This document shows positions 36,077 through 47,285 of a DNA stretch of 64,000 nucleotides, in pieces. The stretch is taken from assembly GCA_023374045.1 (NCBI GenBank), contig CM041778.1, positions 366,394,831 to 366,458,830 of the forward strand, written 5' to 3'. The position numbers and the translations under genes were made by a program. The notes below the pieces were generated by a model. The model was given only the letters and a program-made list of their open reading frames with translations, was not told where the DNA came from and did no database searches. Within the stretch, counting starts at the first letter, position 1. Each line of letters opens with the position of its first letter. The stretch is from Limonium bicolor (taxonomy: Eukaryota; Streptophyta; Magnoliopsida; Caryophyllales; Plumbaginaceae).

Positions 36077-36649
36077 ATAAGGAAGTTGCGATACAATTGG
36101 TTCCTAACTCCTATAAAATCCTTCAATCTACTTTTACTTTGTTAGTTAAGAGTAAGTTAAGTTCTATTCCAGAATGGGCAGAAAAGGAAATCCAGTTGTT
36201 CAAGGCAGATAATGAATGGATTCATCAGGATAACGATGACATACAAAGGTAGTGCGACACTTTAGACAGAAGAATGAATATCATGACCTTGGAAAATCCA
36301 TCCTAGTACACGAGAAAAGTTAAACATAATGAAATTGTGGGAAAGCCAAACCAGAGTCGTAATGGATTAGGGTTTCGTGGAGTTAAGCCATCTACATCCA
36401 ATACCATATCCACAAAACAATACACACAAGCTAGATTCATTCCAATCAAAACTTCTTCTGCGAATACCAAATCTCATAGACAAATAGAATGCAGCTACTG
36501 TCATATTCATGGCCATCATATTAATTCTTGTCATAAGTTACAGTGGAAAAATGCCAGAACTGCTTATTCTAATACTACTAAATATACTAGCATGTACTCA
36601 CGTTGACACAAACAACAATGGGTCCCTAAGTGTTTTTAACATCTATTTT

Positions 36650-38420
36650 GTTCTGTTTCCCTTTGTATTTCAGGATTACACTGATGGGTCCAATCTGTGG
36701 CTTATGGATAGTGGTTGTTCATGCCACATGGTAGGAGACCATACGTTGTTTTGTGAATTGGAGGGCCTACATGGAGGTTCCGTTACTTTTGGGAGCAATG
36801 GAAATGGTCGTATAATTACTGTGGGTACTGTAGGTGACAAAACGGAAGTAGAAGATCTTTGTTTGGTCGATGGCCTTGGGCACAATCTGTTGAGTGTTTC
36901 ACAAGTTTGTGATAAAGGACCTTCCTCTATCAGCTATGATTCTCATAGTTTTATAGTTACGGGTATATCTACTGAAGTTCCATTACTGAAAGGATACAGA
37001 AGAGGCGTCACTCACAAGATCTCAATGAAACATGCCTAACAGTGTCTACAGTTAGTACACACCTGTGGCATCAACGTTTAGATCATGCACACACTAGACT
37101 GATTAATAAGCTTCGATCACAACATCTTTTTGAAGGATTGCCATCATCTGTGTTGCATGAAGAAGGTCCTTGCAGTGCTTGTCTCTTGAACAAACAAACC
37201 CGCTCTGCACATGCTTCAAAGGCAGTTGTCCACATCTACGGTCTTAGATCTAGTTCATATTAGATTTGGTTGGTCCGATGTGCACTATGACCCGTGCTAG
37301 AAAGCAACACATTTTTGTAATCGTGAATGATTATTCTTGATTTACTTGGATATATCTGCTTCATAATAAATCTGACACATTTAATCTCTTTAAGGGTTTT
37401 TGTTTTTTTATAAGTCGCTGAAAGTTCAGTTTAAGAGCGATGAGGTTCTAAATGAACCTTTCTCACAGTACGGTAGTGGTGAGTTTTGAACCCAGGACAT
37501 TTGGTTCAAGGATACCACTTCACTACCGACCAAGCCACCAAGGCTTGACCTCTTATAGGGTTTTGTATTCAGATTCAGTGTCAACTAGGATTACCCTTGC
37601 GTACTATTCGATCCGACCATGGAATAATCAGCATTTTCGTCAGCTCCGTACTGATTAGGGTATTACTCACACTTTTTCGGCTCCACGAACGTCACTGAAA
37701 AATGGTGTTGTCGAAAGGAAAAATTGAACCCTGGTTGAAATGGCACGTACTATGTTGAATGCTAGTGGTTTGGCACCAAGTTTTTGGGGATAAGCAATCA
37801 ATACAGCATGTTATATTCTGAATCGAGCTCTCATCAGACCAATACTGAATCAAACTCCATATCAGTTGGTGAAACGAAGACCTCCATCTATTCGACATTT
37901 CAAGGTATTTGGATGCCAATGTTTCATTCTCCACAATGGTAAACATGCCACAAGTAAATTTGATACACGAGGAGATGAAGGAGTGTTTTTGGGATACTCC
38001 ACTACTAGCAAAGCATATCGTGTTTTGAATAAATGCACTCTTGTTGTGGAAGAATCCATTTATGTTCATTTGATGAGACTAGCTTTGGGTTTCGTACCCC
38101 ACAAAATATTGGTTCTGAGCTGAGCATACTTGACTCTTAAGATTTTGATGATTCATACTCAGACCCAATACTTCCTTCACCTCAGATATCCCCCAATACA
38201 TCACAAGTTGGATCCACTACCACTCTGTCCTCGTAGTCACAGACTCCCACAGATACTGATGCTGCCCTCATGCAAACGGATACCTCAACTGAGTCAGACA
38301 CGTCGACTGGGTCAGATAGTAATCCAAGTTCACCATCTGAGGGTGACATCTCCTCACCAGTTATCCCACCACATCGTGCCCCTAGAGTTACTCTCGATAA
38401 GCTTCTCTTAGATCTGAACT
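36650..38420 (+). pseudogene. Copia protease and integrase relic of element E
   Basis: Protease 'LWLMDSGCSCHMVGDH' near 36697 keeps the D-S-G core. The pre-integrase zinc domain follows near 37060 ('HLWHQRLDHAHTRLINKL', later 'CSACLLNKQTRSAH', HHCC type). The integrase core is broken by a SINE at 37403-37549 and resumes with 'GITHTFSAPRTSLKNGVVER' near 37663, which holds the last catalytic E. The C-terminal block 'FGCQCFILHNGKHATSKFD' is at 37908-37964. Stops and frame changes throughout. Confidence 0.75.
37403..37549 (-). mobile_element. tRNA-derived SINE in integrase of E
   Basis: On the minus strand the head has an A-box-like GGCTTGGTCGG and a B-box-like GGGTTCAAAAC, then about 80 bp of body and a short A-rich tail (T run on plus at 37403). 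Flanking direct repeats CTCTTTAAGGGTTTTTG (37386-37402) and CTCTTATAGGGTTTTG (37550-37565) look like a slightly decayed target-site duplication. Copia integrase coding continues outside them. Confidence 0.7.
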
Positions 38421-39966
38421 TGGGAAGAGTCACTCGTAACTCACTTTGAAATTTCAGTTCTCGTGAAGGTTTCCTATCTACGGTTGAGCCTCAAAATATC
38501 AAGGAATCCCTCACTGATCCTTACTGGATCCAAGCAATGCAGGAAGAATTGAACAAGTTTACAAGAAACGATATCTGGACACTAGTTTCTCGACCTAGTC
38601 ATAAGGAGGTTATTGGTACAAGATGGGTCTATCGGATCAAACTTGATGGCTACAGACATATTGCCCAAAACAAAGCACGATTGGTTGTTCAAGGATACAA
38701 TAAGAGGGAATGTATAGATTATGATGAAACATATGCTCCTGTTGCACGCTTGGAAGCTATACAAATTTTAGTTGCTTTTGCTGCCCATAAAGCATTTCCA
38801 ATATATCAAATCAATGTAAAGTGTGTGTTCCTTAATAGATACATTGATAAGGAGGTTTATGTTGCTCAACCACCTGGGTTCATTGATCAGTCTAAACCCG
38901 ATGATGTTTACCTTCTCAAGTCTATTTATGGTTTAAAACAAGCATCTAGGGTTTGGTATGCTCATCTCACTACGTATTTACTCCAGGAAGGATTCACTCA
39001 TGGTCAGGTTCACAGTACTTTGTTCCTCAAATTTCACAATTTAGATATCTTATTGGTCCAAATTTACGTTGATGATATTGTGTTTGGATCCTCTTGCACA
39101 AAATTAACTAAATCTTTTGAAACTGTTATGACTAACGAGTTTTCAATTAGTATAGGTGAACTCACATTTTTCTTAGGCCTACAGATTCGTCAGACCAAGT
39201 CTCACACCTATGTCTAGCAAGGGAAATATGCAGCAAAATTGATATCCAAGTTCGGTTTTGATTCTGCCAAATCTATGACTACTCCAATGTCCAGTGTTAT
39301 TAAACTTGGCACTTAATCTCATGCTGAAGCTACCAACCCCAAGGAATATCATGCTATGATTGGGTCTCTGATGTACTTTACTGCCATCGACCAGATTTAT
39401 TATACAGTGTTTGCTAATGTGCTCGTTTTAAGCTAATCCATGCATCCCACATCTTCAAGTAGTGAAACAAATTTTTCGTTATCTTAAAGGTACTACTAAC
39501 CTTGGTTTGTTCTATCATGTAGATACTTCCTTCACTATGAGGTTTTACAGATGCTGACTTTGACGGTTCACTCATCGATCGTAAAAGTACGTCTGGTTGT
39601 GCTCAACTTCTTGGTACGAGCCAAGTGTTAAGGTTTTTAAAGAAACAATCGTCGGTTGCTCTCTCTGCCACTGAAGCTCGGTATATTGCTACTACTACCT
39701 GTTGTACAGAATGCCTCAATCTCATGTTACCATCTACTATGATAATCAATCTACTATCACTATCGAAAAATCCGGTGCATCCTTCACGGATGAAACATAT
39801 CGAGATACGTCATCACTTTCTTCGTGATCAAGTAGAGAAAGGCATTGTCGAGTGTTACACTGTTTCACCGATCAACAATTGGCTGATACCTTCACTAAAC
39901 CTAAACATCTCCCTCAGGAAATATTCGCTCACCTCAGTCTAGCACTGAGCATAGTTAATGTCGATT
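38421..39966 (+). pseudogene. Copia RT and RNase H of element E
   Basis: The open stretch 38537-39217 carries RT: '[20 protein letters not shown]', '[17 protein letters not shown]', the altered first catalytic block '[10 protein letters not shown]' (normally MDVKSAFLNG, so the catalytic D is lost), '[13 protein letters not shown]' and '[12 protein letters not shown]'. A stop at 39217 follows. RNase H reads to about 39966 in several frames: 'DADFDGSLIDRKSTSGC', 'SVALSATEARYIA', 'HIEIRHHFLRDQVEKGI', 'FTKPKHLPQE'. Loss of the RT aspartate and the stops show inactivity. Confidence 0.85.
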
Positions 39967-40864
39967 AAGGTCCACTTCTTTTATTTTCCATGTTCTTCTC
40001 TTTAGTGTTTTTCAAACTTGGTACTTAGAAATGAATGGAGTGAGTCATTTACATTTATTCATTTCAGAGTGACGTTTCCCATGGATGTTATGATACACAT
40101 AATGGCTGATCTGGATCAATCTTATAGTTGGACAATATTCTATTTTGTTTACCACGTTCAAGTAATTTTCCGTGTAATTATCTATATACTGCCCACTACT
40201 TTGCTTTTCTCGCTTCTAGTCTTTACTATTAAATTACATAAAAAACATGTCATCTTCAACCGTCATCCATTTTCTATTTCCACTACCATACGTTTTGTCA
40301 GTCGCTCTTTTTCTTCTCCTTTGTGTCAGTCCAAACCCTAGCTATTTCTCCTCCTGTCACATATTCTTCTTTCTCTCATCCTCTTCCCATTTTACTGTTC
40401 TTTCCACTCTGCTTTCGTTTCAACCATGGACATTGTACCATATGACCCAGCTTTTGCTTACCGACAACTTCTTGCTCTCACTTCTCATTTTCTTGTTCAT
40501 TCAGGGACACCTTGAATCTCGATTGACTCTCCTCTACTTTCTCCCCAACCCGAACATCATATTACACTCACTATTATATTTCCACCATTACACCTACCGG
40601 CACCACTTCCAACTCCTACTTCTCCTGGCAAGAAATACGTGGATGATTTTCCTCCCTACTAGGTCCCATTTGTAGATTCATCCCCTACCTCTGACCCTTC
40701 ATCGCCTATTCCTCCTTTGGTGACCCATGCTTCATCTCCACCACAGCCAGCTCCTCACCGAAACCCTAAAAAAGTGATCTCATCCTTTATCGACTACTTC
40801 CTTTCATCGTCGACAATCTATCCGGCCCTGTCATCCTCAACCCACACAACCCCCTACTACCCTG
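39967..40864 (+). other. Spacer 3' of pol in element E
   Basis: About 0.9 kb without a recognised domain; the ORFs at 40018-40341 and 40247-40675 are low-complexity. Just upstream of the 211-codon ORF the sequence is P/S/T-rich in more than one frame, which may be its decayed N-terminus. Confidence 0.45.
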
Positions 40865-41500
40865 TTGCACCCTGTTGCACGCTCTGACGATGTTGAGGTT
40901 CCCCTAGCAGTTATTCAACAACGTAAGCATGCTGCTGCATCGTCTCAACATGCATCCACCTCGAAACGACGTCGTTGCATTTCTCCAGCAGTCTCTTCTT
41001 CAGCTACGGCTTTTGATGGGCTACCACAGGCTACATCTTTTGATTCCTCTCCTCGCCTATCCAATTCGGATTGGTTTGGTAACACTTTCCCCAATTATCC
41101 TATTTTGAAATTTGAGATTAAGAATGCACATATAGTCGTGGGGAAGAGAGCTAACGGTGCTTGGCTACGCAAAAATCATTTATCAATTATGGCTAGTTGC
41201 TTGTTAGCACTAGGCTGGTCTACTGTGTTTGAGCTTAGTACACATATTTACTGGGATGCTGTTAAGGAGTTTTATAAGAATTTATGCTTTGAAGATGACT
41301 ACATTGCTAAATCAAAAGTTAAAAATGTTGACATCAAAATCAATCCAGAAGTTCTTGTTGTTATTCTTGAGATTCCAACTAAGGATTTTAAGGCTTTTTC
41401 CTGTGAAATCAACACTTTTGCTAAAGATCAGAAGGATGAAGAGTTGTTTAGCTTCTTTGTCACTGAACCAGAGACCAAAAAAATCTGTACTGCTTCTTAG
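40865..41500 (+). pseudogene. Extra 3' ORF of element E, plant transposon-protein-like
   Basis: 211 open codons between pol and the 3' LTR. The first 75 residues are Q/S/A-rich with a basic 'SKRRR'. The rest is a folded-looking domain with 'NAHIVVGKRANGAWL', 'CLLALGWSTVFELSTHIYW' and 'DAVKEFYKNLCFEDDYI', then 'VVILEIPTKDFKAFS'. The LGW...VKEFY.N...IP order parallels the ORF at 7517-7935 in element G. SIRE-type elements are known to have such a 3' ORF, sometimes called envelope-like. No signal peptide or membrane segment is visible here, so the envelope label is not supported. It ends in a TAG just upstream of a 16-C run. Confidence 0.55.
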
Positions 41501-42240
41501 CGTATGTTGGATGTTATTGGTAGATTGTTGCATATGATAATTTATCAAGGGATCGCCCCCCCCCCCCCCCCAAAAAAATGATCAATGTGGGACTGTTACA
41601 TTGATGTGTGTCTTATGTGGTGCTTAATTCAGAAATATCCGGTCAGCTTACCACATTTCATAATGTTTCACATGCATCATGCCATTAGCCAATGTACTTC
41701 CTCTCTGCCCTATGCTACTTGGTTGACCAAAGTCTTTGAGTATTATCCTGTGGATCTCTCGAATGAATTAGCTAAAGCATTAGATCATAATCATGAGTTG
41801 TCTAAACCACACTGGCCAAGATGAGAATTGGACTGGTAGGCAACCAGTGGGTAGTGAAACAGTCTCCCAAGGCTGCTGCAGGAGCACCAGAGAACCTTGC
41901 CTCGGTCCCCAGTCAGCTCCAAGACATTCTCAAGATTGTGAAGGCAGTCAAGAAGCGTTTGGCTCATCTAGAGAAACATTTGGGGGTGTGACGTTAACCA
42001 TCTTTAGCCTGAAGTTTTCCTCATCCGCTGGCACACTTAAACAATTTCCTTTGTTTCTCTTTTTACTTCAGTTGTTCTGTTGTTACCACGTGTTTCCCTT
42101 TCGGATATTATACTTTTATTGAATTCTGGTTGCTTATGGAATACTTTCCTATGCTTAAGATTGTATAAATGCCACTTCGTGTTTTCTGCATGCCATTTTA
42201 CAATTTGCGGGCACTTAGATCAGTACCATTTTTTATTACG
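41501..42240 (+). other. 3' untranslated interior of element E with a C16 run
   Basis: 41556-41571 is a run of 16 C followed by 7 A. The ORFs at 41585-41824 and 41793-42122 continue weakly coding-looking sequence ('ELAKALDHNHELSK') that may be the decayed end of the extra ORF. Confidence 0.5.
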
Positions 42241-42253
42241 TAAAAGGGGGAAA
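42240..42253 (+). other. Upstream polypurine tract of element E
   Basis: GTAAAAGGGGGAAA resembles the tract next to the 3' LTR. A second, upstream tract is a known trait of SIRE-like elements. Confidence 0.55.
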
Positions 42254-42400
42254 ATATGGTGAATACTTAGATTTGGATTGATGTCACTTATTCATGCACG
42301 AAGTATAGGTCTCTTCATTTCAAGGGGAATTCTACACTTTAGAGGGAATCCTAAAGTAATACATCTTTTCGTATCATCATATCAAGAAGTTTGCACCCAT

Positions 42401-42416
42401 CAAAAAAGGGGGAAAC
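42401..42416 (+). other. Polypurine tract next to the 3' LTR of element E
   Basis: CAAAAAAGGGGGAAAC directly before the 3' LTR start. Confidence 0.75.
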
Positions 42417-43005
42417 AGTAAATGTATGTGTTCTACATACTTACAGTTTTTAATGTGGCAAACTAGTGGAGCGTCAGCCTAACACTAAGAGGGAGTGTTT
42501 TTACTAATTTCACAGGATTACCAAACTATTGTAACGACATACTTGTATAAATAATATCCTGGATAAATAAGGTTGTTAAGATATCTATTAGCGAATACGG
42601 TATTTATGTTATGCTTTGGCTTAAGTAAATAAGTATTCTAGGCTTATTTATCCATTAAGCGAGTTTTTCTAGGATTGTTAAGATTACCTTTCTTATTCTG
42701 TATATAAGGTTGTATAGGGTGGTTATACGAGTGTCATTTTTCCGCTGAGCATTTGTAGCGAGGCGCATTCTACCCTAAAAAAGATAGGGAGCTTTTTCGT
42801 TTGATTGTTTGTGTTTAGTCTAAGGTGTTAGACTTGAGTGTGATTGTTAAAAGTGTTGAACAGATCAGGTGAGGAGTTTTTCAAGCTATTAATGAAAGTT
42901 TAGTAGCTGAGTTTTCTTCAATAACGTTGTTTCTCTTATCTTGTATATTATCACATAGTCTAGTCTAGAACTGAGCTATCTCGGTTGATATATCGTGAAC
43001 TTTCA
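42417..43005 (+). repeat. 3' LTR of element E
   Basis: 589 bp, partner of 34106-34693. The first base is A instead of T, so the terminal TG is mutated; it ends ACTTTCA. Confidence 0.9.
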
Positions 43006-43440
43006 GGTGGACTATCTCTAGTCATCACAACAATTATGAATCATGTTAAGGTAGTAAGCGGTCGCTTCATTACTCACATGGATGAGTAATAGCGTGTAGC
43101 ACCCGAGTGAGAACGATTGGCTTTTTATTTTCCTTTGCGACTCGAACAAACTTTAACTATGCTACGATTGGCGAATATATGAGATTAGGAGTAAGGGTAT
43201 TACAGAAGTCATATATCAATACTAGCAAAGCACGGAAAGCCAAAAATAAATCAGAGGCCGAAACACACTTTTAAAACAGTTCAGCGATCAGAAACAGAGC
43301 ATATACTTTCTGAACGGAAATACAAGTAAACACATACTAAAACATGTCAAAAAAGCTTATATATATACTTGGGGGATCATAACCCCGCAAAAGGAGGTCA
43401 AAACAAAGCTCAAACTAACATTTTAGGTGAAATCAAAAGG

Positions 43441-43625
43441 GGTGTCCGGACATATGTCTGGACCTACAAGTCCGGACGCATGCCGAACGTCAAAGCAAAG
43501 GTGTTCGGACATGTGTCCGGGCTTAGAAGTCCGGACATGTGTCCGGGCTTAGAAGTCCGAACATATGTTCGATAAATCATATGAGGGACATCTGGACATG
43601 TGTTCAGGCTTGGAAGTTCAGACAC
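43441..43625. repeat. GC-rich palindromic array in element D
   Basis: Repeated GTCCGGACATGTGTCCGGGC-type palindromes with 'TTAGAAGTCCGGAC' linkers at 30-60 bp spacing, decaying rightwards to 'TGGACATGTGTTCAGGC'. Same style as the arrays in A, B and G but a different core. Confidence 0.7.
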
Positions 43626-43627
43626 AG

Positions 43628-44183
43628 GTAGGCCTGTCAAATCGTATTTTTGTATCGTGTAAATGATAGAAACGATACACGACGCGAAATTTACATGAAG
43701 ATACACCATACACGACACGAAAATATTTTCGTGTATGGAATTCTATATATGAATACGAAATTCAAAATACCTGTAAACGAAACAAAATATACGAAATTTA
43801 TTTGTGTATACACGAATTACATGTGTACACGAATCACATGTGTACACTAATTAATGAAATAAATATTTAACACGTATAAAAAGAAATACCAAAACATTAT
43901 ATTTACACAAATTAATGAAATAAATAAGTAACATGAAATTTATTTGTCTATACACGAATTACATGTGTACATGAATTATACATCTACATGAATTATTTAC
44001 ACGTATTTTGTGTATACACGATATGTATACAATTAGATAAGGTACACGACACGTTAATAAATCATGTATATACGATACACGATACGGAATTAGTTTCGTG
44101 TATAAAATTAAATACCTATACATGCTAATATCATTTCAGGTTTCGGGTCGTATATTCGTTTTCGTTACTCTTTTGCCAGGCCT
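43628..44183. mobile_element. hAT-like MITE in element D
   Basis: Terminal inverted repeats AGGCCTGTCAAAT (left) and AGGCCTGGCAAAAG (right, inward). A perfect 8-bp duplication AGACACAG lies at 43620-43627 and 44184-44191. The interior has many TACACGAAT / ATTCGTGTA motifs in both orientations. No transposase. Confidence 0.85.
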
Positions 44184-44565
44184 AGACACAGAACATGAGT
44201 TAAACCGAAGAAAGTCCGGATTTTCGTCTCAATTTCAAAGGTTCCAATTCCTTTGACGGTTTCGATTTTCCATAAACACCCCTACCACTCACATATATAA
44301 GCTATACAAATTAATAGTAAAAAGAAAGAAAAATAAACTGTGTAAAACGCTACTACTAAAAAGTTGTCCCATAAAATATCCCCATCGTGACGAAAGAACA
44401 AAATGAAAGGACATCAGTGGTACAGATACATGCCTTGATTTGTATAGCAAATTCCAATCCATATAATATGCTTTAGGCATCATCCGTGAACCAGTCATTA
44501 TTGTTCCAACACCAACTATGGCATCTTTCTACTCGGTATTGAAGAAAAAGCTTTAGATTCAACTT

Positions 44566-45222
44566 AAAATGAAAAAAAAACATATATATTTTCACCTTAA
44601 TTTAAGCTCTTCAAAACAAGACCAGTCATGGATATGCTTTGACAACTAAAAAAAAATTATTTTTACATGTATAGTGTACAGAACATAAAAAAATGTACAA
44701 ATGGTCGTACAAACTTGTACAAATGTTCATAAAAACATGTACATTCACACTAGAAAATTTGTACAGATGACCATACAAACATGTACACATGTTTATTAAA
44801 GAACATGTACATTCTCACATTTAAACATGTACATCGACACATTAAAATATGTATATTCCCACATTAAAATATGTACATACATCCTCACATTAAAATATCA
44901 TCGTATAAATGTAAAAATGATTTTTTTTTAATTGTCAAAACATATCCATGACTGGTCTTATTGTGAAGAGATTGAATTTAGGTGAACAATGATATAACTT
45001 TTTTCCTTTTTGAACTTATATATTAAAAGTTACAATAATTTAAAATTATTATCGATGTGATAAAGATAAAAAAGAAAAAAAATAGTTAAAAAATGAAATT
45101 GGCACCACCCTATGCTTATCATTTTGTTTTGTGTTCTGTCCCACTATATTTCCTTAATTATAAAATTATCCTACTTTGTTAATTTGACTAAAATGTCTAC
45201 ATCCAGATATAGCTTAGACGGA
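44566..45222. mobile_element. Foldback MITE family, copy 2
   Basis: Inverted arms around 44607-44660 ('CTCTTCAAAACAAGACCAG', 'TTTGACAAC') and 44932-44985. The centre has ACATGTACAT-type units as in copies 1 and 3. The right outer end ('TATAGCTTAGACGGATGG') resembles that of copy 3; the left outer end is not found. Confidence 0.65.
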
Positions 45223-46060
45223 TGGTAGATTCAATTGCTCTGGCAACACAAGCAACTTTTATGTTAGTTATCGACTTCAGTAATAATACGTCTTAATAAT
45301 TTAATTAATCAACTCGAACCTTACTAAAAAAATGTATTAATGTCCAAAAATTCAGTCTAAAACTATAATCAATAGATAGATTTTGAAAACACTGTTAAGT
45401 CAAAATTACTATATGAATGGTTATTTAATTTTTTTACTTAAAACAAATAAATCTTAGTAGCCTATATATAGTATAATACTTGAAAAACAGAGATGTAACT
45501 ACACAAACAAAAACAAAACTTAGATGTAGGATTAGAAGTTGATACACTAAATACATATCCAGCTTTTGAAGTTGGAGTGCCGCTCATAATGCAGTAAGAA
45601 AAGCATTGCTACACACAGATACAATTTTGGGATATCATGTAACTGCAATTTTTTATAATAATTATATCCCACTTTATATATAGTGTAATTCATTTTGCTA
45701 TCATTATAAATCTTTAAACCTCAAAATTATAAATTCAAAGATTTAAAACTTAATCTCTGAGTCCTTAAATTTATAAGTTTGGGTTTAAATATAATATTTA
45801 TTTAACAACATTACATGTAGTGGCATATGGTGATTTATAGTATAAATTAGTGGACCTGCATGGATCCTACGTTCACCTTCAATAAATGAATGATAGAATG
45901 GATAAGACTTTTTTTACTATGTGTTAGATAAGAGGGTGAGGGTGCAGTGATGGGGTGGTACTGGATTCAAACATTAAACCTTGTAGGATGATTTTCTTGG
46001 AATGAAAGTTATGTGCTATGTTCAAAACATTTGAATAGTGATTATTTTTATCAGAATTGT
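45223..46060. other. AT-rich intergenic DNA
   Basis: No ORF or repeat recognised. Confidence 0.6.
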
Positions 46061-46061
46061 C

Positions 46062-46200
46062 AAAAATAAGATAACCGAGTTGATGAGTTATTCTTCACCT
46101 ATGACAATAGGTTGTAGGTTCGATATCCCCTATCTCCCATAGTTTGTATATTAGGATCGTACTTCAACAGAAAATTCTTATCTGAAAATTATTAAGATGA
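46062..46200 (+). mobile_element. Possible SINE
   Basis: 'ATAACCGAGTTGATGAG' (A-box-like) and 'GGTTCGATATCC' (B-box-like) about 50 bp apart, then a short AT-rich body, resemble plant tRNA-derived SINEs. No duplication was identified. Low confidence. Confidence 0.4.
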
Positions 46201-46429
46201 ATGAAGTGTAAGGTGCTCTGCTCGGTCTAGGCATAAACGTGACATATTTGATGGCATAAATATAGCATAAAAGGGTGGTTCTTCAGTGGGTCATGCGCTC
46301 TCCTTCAATAACATACTGCCACTAATAAAATAGTCATACCAAAACAACTGCAAAACAGACATACCGCACAGAGCCTAAAGAGGACAATTTTTTTTAAAAA
46401 AAAGTGAAAGCACCCACATTAGGGTCCGT

Positions 46430-46640
46430 TTGTGGTAAGCTTTCAAATACAGCTGTCAGAATAAAGCAGAGGAGAAATTGGAAGATGCAGTTGTTAGAAT
46501 ATAGCAGAGGAGAAATTGGGAGTGACACTTAAATTGATGTTAGCTGTTAAAACAGTTTTTAAAAACAACTGTTTAAATAAAGCAGATGAGAAATTGTGAA
46601 ATCGGCATAAAAATTAGAAATCGATGACAAAAGTTGTCAA
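46430..46640. repeat. Short dispersed repeat with three AAAGCAGANGAGAAATTG units
   Basis: Units at about 46463, 46502 and 46578 within a segment that begins 'AGGGTCCGTTTGTGG', a start common in plant MITEs. The right end is not found. Confidence 0.35.
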
Positions 46641-46681
46641 AAGCTAAAAGGTTTGTGCGGAAGAGAGGTACAAACATACTA

Positions 46682-46915
46682 CTCCCTCCGTCCTGAATTG
46701 ACCGTCTTGTTTGCTTTATGACACGTTTTTCCACTTCAATATTAAACATATAAGATAAAATAATTTTATGAAACTAAATTTTGTAACATATAGTTTATCA
46801 TGTAAGGAATCATATGTAAAACTTAAATTTTTAAAATTATTTAATCTTATATGTTAAAAATTGAAGTCAAACGACATGTCCAAATAGTAAACAGGACGGT
46901 TCAGGACGGAGGGAG
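46682..46915 (+). mobile_element. Stowaway MITE 1
   Basis: CTCCCTCCGTCC... and its inverse ...GGACGGAGGGAG with TA target duplications (46680-46681, 46916-46917); 234 bp. Classic Tc1/mariner-type Stowaway. Confidence 0.95.
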
Positions 46916-46917
46916 TA

Positions 46918-47283
46918 TAAAAATGGGTATGATAGAATCATTTAACATAAAACGGAAATGACAGAAACTTAGTAATAAAAAACGGGAAATTCTAAGTAAA
47001 AGTTAAGTCATTAAGAACATCACCCATAATAATTATTGTTTAAAAGAGAGGTACAAAGTAAAGTACCCATAAAATTAAGAAAGTAAGCCCTAATTACCTA
47101 AATCTTGAATTCTGTATTAGAAGTTATACTACATCTAATTTTATTAAAATTATTCATATAAAAGTTATTTACGGGTGTGTTTGACGCTGCCATGACTAGT
47201 AACTTGAAAAAAAAGTACCCTTCTGTTCTGGGTAACAATTTCTTTGTGCGATTCTAATTATAGACCCTAGCCAAAGAAAATAA
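46918..47283. other. Spacer between the two Stowaway MITEs
   Basis: AT-rich, no feature seen. Confidence 0.6.
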
Positions 47284-47285
47284 TA

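Larger units (their letters stand above)
34754..36606 (+). pseudogene. Copia gag of element E
   Basis: Starts at ATG 34754 ('MSSYNVKAPSLTKLNYS', then a stop). The Gag core includes 'MEAQLMSVDYKVWKVI', 'KNKQALRILVSSL' and 'AKGVWDFLKISYQGT', a UBN2-like gag pattern, then 35142-35330. After the CACTA remnant (about 35322-36076) coding resumes, and the zinc knuckle 'CSYCHIHGHHINSC' is at about 36491-36532 (CX2CX4HX4C). Several in-frame stops. In an intact element this forms the particle that packages element RNA. Confidence 0.75.
34106..43005 (+). mobile_element. Degenerate SIRE-like Ty1/copia element (E)
   Basis: Near-identical 588/589-bp LTRs, perfect 5-bp duplication GGTGG (34101-34105, 43006-43010), a tRNA-iMet primer site, and plus-strand gag, protease, integrase, RT and RNase H in copia order. 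An extra ORF lies 3' of pol, and two similar polypurine tracts precede the 3' LTR, features typical of the SIRE/Maximus group. Interrupted by a CACTA remnant in gag and a SINE in integrase. Many stops; inactive. Confidence 0.85.
18021..43204. mobile_element. Long LTR-like element C, host to several nested insertions
   Basis: The left end is TGAAATACCCC and the right end GGGTATTACA (TG...CA), with a perfect 5-bp duplication GAAGT outside both ends. Its own DNA is 18021-22862 (less the hAT MITE), 31716-32274, 33654-34105 and 43011-43204, about 5.3 kb. Its first 500 bp match, in inverted orientation, the last 500 bp of elements A and B, for example 'GATATAATAAGGCTAAA' and 'ATCACATTAGGAAGCCTA'. 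A CT-rich leader near 18660-18730 matches one in A and B. No gag-pol, primer site or second LTR is seen, so a solo LTR or LARD-like element is most likely. Confidence 0.7.
43210..44565. mobile_element. Right part of element D
   Basis: Sequence continuing from 18020 after element C. It holds a palindromic array (43441-43625) and a hAT MITE. The right terminus of D is not recognisable; no CA end followed by a copy of TGCAA (17100-17104) was found, so D may be truncated and 44565 is only the start of the next repeat. No genes. Confidence 0.4.

Noticed and set aside
40865..41500. Envelope glycoprotein gene in element E
   Set aside because: No signal peptide or membrane segment is visible; similarity is to the plant transposon-protein-like domain instead.
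43441..43625. CRISPR-like array
   Set aside because: Spacing is irregular, units are degenerate palindromes, and the DNA is plant nuclear.
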